Shown here: one piece after another, positions 34,910 through 37,851 of the stretch | Position numbering within the stretch: position 1 is the stretch's first letter | Layout: each line of letters opens with the position of its first letter | Assembly: GCA_913050055.1 (NCBI GenBank) | Contig: CAJXAT010000010.1 | Span: 1-37,851 of the forward strand | Length of the DNA stretch: 37,851 bases | Direction of reading: 5' to 3' | DNA from: an uncultured Flammeovirgaceae bacterium | GTDB taxonomy: Bacteria > Bacteroidota > Bacteroidia > Cytophagales > Cyclobacteriaceae | Notes under the pieces: model-generated | Seen by the model: only the letters and a program-made list of their open reading frames with translations | Told to the model about the DNA's origin: nothing | Databases searched by the model: none | Translations under genes and position numbers: made by a program

Positions 34910-36415
34910 CTAACCAAAAATACTGGGAACATTTCGGGCCAACCAAGATGCTTTTTTCGGTTCATCCGTAGGCTTATCAATGAAATTTTCCTTTGCTTTA
35001 TCAGTAGCATCAGATTTTTTATTTCTTTTGAAATTACTTGGTCCAAATTTAGAGATTGATTTTAGAGACTTTTCATCGGTAATAGTCGTACCCGTTATTT
35101 CTTTTTCGAATTTACCGAGGACCCCTTCAACAATAGGAATTGTTTTCTTTTTGGTCATCCATAGAATTTGCCCTTTAGCAACGGCCGCTAATTTTCCTTT
35201 CGCTTCTCCTGATAGTGTACCCGTTAAGGTAATACCCTCAGGGGTAGCACCTACATTTACCGCTGCATTTAAGGTGGCTTCGGCAGATCCTTCACCGCCG
35301 GCACTTACTTCTCCAAGTCCCGGAACGCCCACAGAGACCCCTCCAAACACACCTATACTTGCTTGAGCTCCTGCATTGACGTTTACAGCATTGACATTTA
35401 TGTTTTGAATATTTTTAAAATTTCCGTCAGTATCACAAGAAATACCAAAATTACCTCCAAGCTCGGCTGATGAGGCCAGGTCCATGTCTACTGCTGCAAA
35501 AACACCCGGAGGCCCTAGCGGGATTCTGGCCAAAGGAAGTGAGTATTTTGCCTCTGGAGTTTTGAAACCTTTTACAGTAGTAGTGGCATCAATATGATAA
35601 CCAGACTTGTCCTCATTTTGTGCTAGAGCGCCTTCTAATTTGAGAACTTTGCCTAAAGGACCACCTGTGGCTGTAGCATTTCCTTCCTTGGTCGTCGGGT
35701 TGACCTTACCTTCCACTTCCATGCCTGCCAACATGAATTTGAAATTGTATGACTCAGAATCGTCTTCGCTTGGAGTTTCTGGATCATCGCTTATAGTTTT
35801 GGGATCATCACCCGGGGCTTTTGAATCGGAGTTGTCATCCCCTTCCGATTTCTCGAGTAAGCTAGGATCCCAAGCCACCGCCATCGTTTTATTTGAATCA
35901 ATACCCTCTCCTGCCAAGTCATCCGTATCAAGATCTAAGCCTCCCAACCTCTTCATTTCAGCTGATTTTTTTTCTCTGGCTTCAGCTTTTACATCTTTGT
36001 ATGCTTTTTTTGCTTCTTCAATAGCTACTAAATCTTTGCTTTTATAAGCCTCTTCTAATTTTTTCTCGGCGGCACCCATGAGATCTTGATATTTCAGTAT
36101 GATCTCATTTAGATTTTGTTTTTGTTTTTCTGGTTCTGCAGCTTCTTCGAGCTGAGCTACCCTAGGAGCAGCATTGTTATTGGGCTGAAGTTCGGCAGGT
36201 GCATTATTATTGGCCTTTGGAGCCATTTTTGGAATAAAAGGAACAACTTTGGCTTCTTTTTGCCCTAGAGCATTACTTAATTTTCTTTGCGAAAAGATGC
36301 TCGCACGATTATCAGTAAATTCAGCCAATTCACTGGAGCTTTCAAGACTCGATTTGCTCTTATTTACAGCCCACTTTTGAGTAGATTTAGATATTTTGTT
36401 TTGGGCCTGAAGCAT
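34910..36415 (-). CDS. Large cargo-like protein related to the DUF4157 protein, without DUF4157
   Basis: 501 residues from the ATG at 36413-36415; a TTG three codons upstream is possible. With the ATG start, FTDNRASIFSQRKL falls at residues 33-46, the same numbers as the related motif in the 560-residue protein. Then come an Asn/Pro-rich linker, a charged coiled-coil-like helix (about 100-155; EKKLEEAYKSKDLVAIEEAKKA starts here), an acidic linker (DDNSDSKAPGDD), and a C-terminal Gly/Ala-rich beta domain (about 228-445; GVPGLGEVSAGGEGSAEATL, then GTLSGEAKGKLAAVAKGQILW) homologous to that of 32197-33879. No zinc motif is present. The shared architecture argues for a second injected or assembled cargo. 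Confidence 0.75.
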   Translation of the reverse strand: MLQAQNKISKSTQKWAVNKSKSSLESSSELAEFTDNRASIFSQRKLSNALGQKEAKVVPFIPKMAPKANNNAPAELQPNNNAAPRVAQLEEAAEPEKQKQNLNEIILKYQDLMGAAEKKLEEAYKSKDLVAIEEAKKAYKDVKAEAREKKSAEMKRLGGLDLDTDDLAGEGIDSNKTMAVAWDPSLLEKSEGDDNSDSKAPGDDPKTISDDPETPSEDDSESYNFKFMLAGMEVEGKVNPTTKEGNATATGGPLGKVLKLEGALAQNEDKSGYHIDATTTVKGFKTPEAKYSLPLARIPLGPPGVFAAVDMDLASSAELGGNFGISCDTDGNFKNIQNINVNAVNVNAGAQASIGVFGGVSVGVPGLGEVSAGGEGSAEATLNAAVNVGATPEGITLTGTLSGEAKGKLAAVAKGQILWMTKKKTIPIVEGVLGKFEKEITGTTITDEKSLKSISKFGPSNFKRNKKSDATDKAKENFIDKPTDEPKKASWLARNVPSIFG

Positions 36416-36675
36416 TAACTGCAAATGGTGAAATTAGATTGAAGCTAAAATTACATTTAAATTTCTCTATTATGTAACGATGGATCCGTAAATTTTTAAA
36501 ATTTCTGTCTGAGAGTACTGATTACTGACCTCAAAATAGATTATCGTTATTTGCTCATTTTTATGTTTCACTTCAAATTATAACGCATCATTGTTGCATT
36601 TAATAAATGTTTTATTCAAGTTTGCAACTTTATTGTGTAAAAGCAATTCAAATTAACATTAATAAATATAGAACT

Positions 36676-37251
36676 ATGAAATTTTTTCAAACAAAATCAT
36701 TAATACTTAAATTAACTTTTATATCATTATTGGCAGTTATGTCTTGTAGTGATGATCCAGATGATCCAGTTATAGAGAATGAGGAGGAGGTAATCACAAC
36801 CCTAACTTATACCTTAACACCAGCAGAAGGAGGGAGCGCAGTTGTATTAAATTATGTGGATTTAGATGGTGATGGCCCAAATGAACCAACCATCACAAAT
36901 GGTACATTGTCTGCTGAAACTATTTATACCGGAGCTGTTACTTTACTTAATGAGACTGAGTCTCCAGCAGAGTCAGTAACAGAGGAAGTCGCCGAGGAAG
37001 ACAAAGATCATCAAATTTTCTTTGAAACAACAGTTTCTGGCCTTACAGTCGAATATACTGATTTTGATGGTGATGGTAATCCTGTGGGATTGGCTAATAT
37101 TTTAACGACTGGTTCAGCGGGTTCTGGAAATCTAACTGTTACTTTAAAGCATGAACCAGATAAGTCTGCTTCAGGCGTATCCGATGGAGATATGACAAAT
37201 GCTGGTGGAGAAACAGATATTTCTGTTACTTGGGTAATAACAGTTGAATAA
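36676..37251 (+). CDS. Surface lipoprotein paired with a TonB-dependent receptor
   Basis: 191 residues from the ATG at 36676; an upstream ATG at 36607 would add 23 residues before the signal peptide. The signal peptide ends in AVMSC, a lipobox, followed by an acidic Asp-rich linker (SDDPDDPVIENEEE). The body is beta-rich with two Asp-rich loops (DLDGDGPNEP and DFDGDGNPVG) that may bind calcium, and an ending DISVTWVITVE. It resembles a Bacteroidota group often labelled 'type 1 periplasmic binding fold' and found before TonB-dependent receptors; I recall this label and cannot check it. The overlap with the next gene supports a shared uptake role. Confidence 0.75.
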   Translation: MKFFQTKSLILKLTFISLLAVMSCSDDPDDPVIENEEEVITTLTYTLTPAEGGSAVVLNYVDLDGDGPNEPTITNGTLSAETIYTGAVTLLNETESPAESVTEEVAEEDKDHQIFFETTVSGLTVEYTDFDGDGNPVGLANILTTGSAGSGNLTVTLKHEPDKSASGVSDGDMTNAGGETDISVTWVITVE

Positions 37252-37851
37252 ACTTATTTATATCGGCGTTTTTGTCTACTACCCGTTCATTTTATTTGCG
37301 CAAAAATGCGATATAAAAGTTAAAGGAAGGGTCCAAAAACTTAATAGCTTGGATCCTATTTCTTTTGCTAGTATATATTTTAAGGAAGCCAAAATAGGTG
37401 CAGTTAGTGATGAAAAAGGCTTTTTTGAAATACCTCCAATGTGTCAAGGTAGCTTCCACATAGCTGTAAGTCACATCGCCTGTAAAACAAGAGATTTTTA
37501 TCTTTCTGTGAGGCGGGACACAACTTTGCTTTTGAAAATAGAGCAAGACAGCCAAATTATGGATGAACTATCAATTGCTACAACAGCGATTGAAAATACT
37601 ACCACACAATCATCAATGGATGTAGATGCCTATGAAATATCACAATACTCTGATAAAAATATGGCAAATATCCTTGATAATCTAGCTGGCGTAAGTACCA
37701 TTAAAAATGGCAATAATATTGCGAAACCTGTTGTCAATGGCTTATATGGAGATCGGCTAATATTATTAAACAACGGAGTTGCTCAAAGTGGACAGCAGTG
37801 GGGTCCCGATCATAGTCCAGAAATAGATCCATTGTCGGTAGGGAAAATTAC
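37244..37851 (+). CDS. TonB-dependent receptor, N-terminal part (cut by the window edge)
   Basis: 202 codons with no stop before the edge. The most likely start is the TTG at 37244, which overlaps the last codons of the lipoprotein (TTGAATAA) and opens a signal peptide NKLIYIGVFVYYPFILFAQ. A carboxypeptidase-regulatory-like domain follows (VKGRVQKLNS ... GAVSDEKGFFEIPPM), then the plug domain (NMANILDNLAGVSTIKNGNN, GLYGDRLILLNNGV). Such outer-membrane receptors import siderophores, vitamins, metals or glycans with TonB energy. The overlapping start suggests translational coupling to the lipoprotein. Confidence 0.85.
   Translation, partial: MNKLIYIGVFVYYPFILFAQKCDIKVKGRVQKLNSLDPISFASIYFKEAKIGAVSDEKGFFEIPPMCQGSFHIAVSHIACKTRDFYLSVRRDTTLLLKIEQDSQIMDELSIATTAIENTTTQSSMDVDAYEISQYSDKNMANILDNLAGVSTIKNGNNIAKPVVNGLYGDRLILLNNGVAQSGQQWGPDHSPEIDPLSVGKI

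Noticed and set aside
35607-36047. Ser/Pro-rich plus-strand frame
   Set aside because: Antisense shadow of the acidic linker and helix of the large cargo-like protein.
31369-36415. A complete contractile injection system locus
   Set aside because: No sheath, tube, baseplate, spike or AAA ATPase gene is present in the window; only cargo-type and partner genes are seen.

Overview
The window comes from a member of the Bacteroidota. The evidence is a C-terminal sorting domain of the type IX secretion system (T9SS) on the 1213-residue protein at 26380-30021, a TonB-dependent receptor with a carboxypeptidase-regulatory-like N-terminus at the right edge, several lipoboxes, promoters of the TTTG / TAnnTTTG type, and AT-rich gene starts with no clear Shine-Dalgarno sequence. 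The genus cannot be named from the sequence.

Layout. 1-9119 is mostly housekeeping: an arginase-fold protein that has lost metal ligands, a decayed sterol-desaturase-like gene with a T9SS-tail remnant behind it, an unknown lipoprotein, a tRNA-Arg(ACG) with an unusual elbow, an outer-membrane barrel protein, rpoN, asnS and an intact membrane hydroxylase. A perfect inverted pair of DnaA boxes lies at 1530-1568. 9120-18149 is a minus-strand block of secreted and catabolic enzymes in visible decay: a CotH-like lipoprotein, a transporter pseudogene, a luciferase-like oxidoreductase, an alpha/beta hydrolase, a nucleoside hydrolase, an M20 amidohydrolase cut by an in-frame stop, and a glycoside hydrolase 17-like pseudogene. 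18601-22724 is a plus-strand group: a TetR regulator, a small unknown protein, a SulP anion transporter, a beta-carbonic anhydrase and a DUF2490 protein, which looks like an inorganic-carbon uptake and conversion unit. 22760-31305 holds an amidohydrolase, a DUF885 protein, a giant mosaic T9SS cargo with a YHYH domain, and two SnoaL-like lipoproteins.

The most interesting part is 31369-36415. Two large proteins, one with an N-terminal DUF4157 (the 'eCIS core' zincin-like domain linked to extracellular contractile injection systems), each precede a roughly 270-residue partner. The two partners are clear paralogues, and the two large proteins share a Gly/Ala-rich C-terminal domain plus a short N-terminal signature at exactly the same residue numbers (33-46). 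I read this as a duplicated cargo-plus-partner module of a contractile injection system. No structural injection genes are in the window, so this stays an inference. The window ends with a lipoprotein whose stop overlaps the TTG start of a truncated TonB-dependent receptor.
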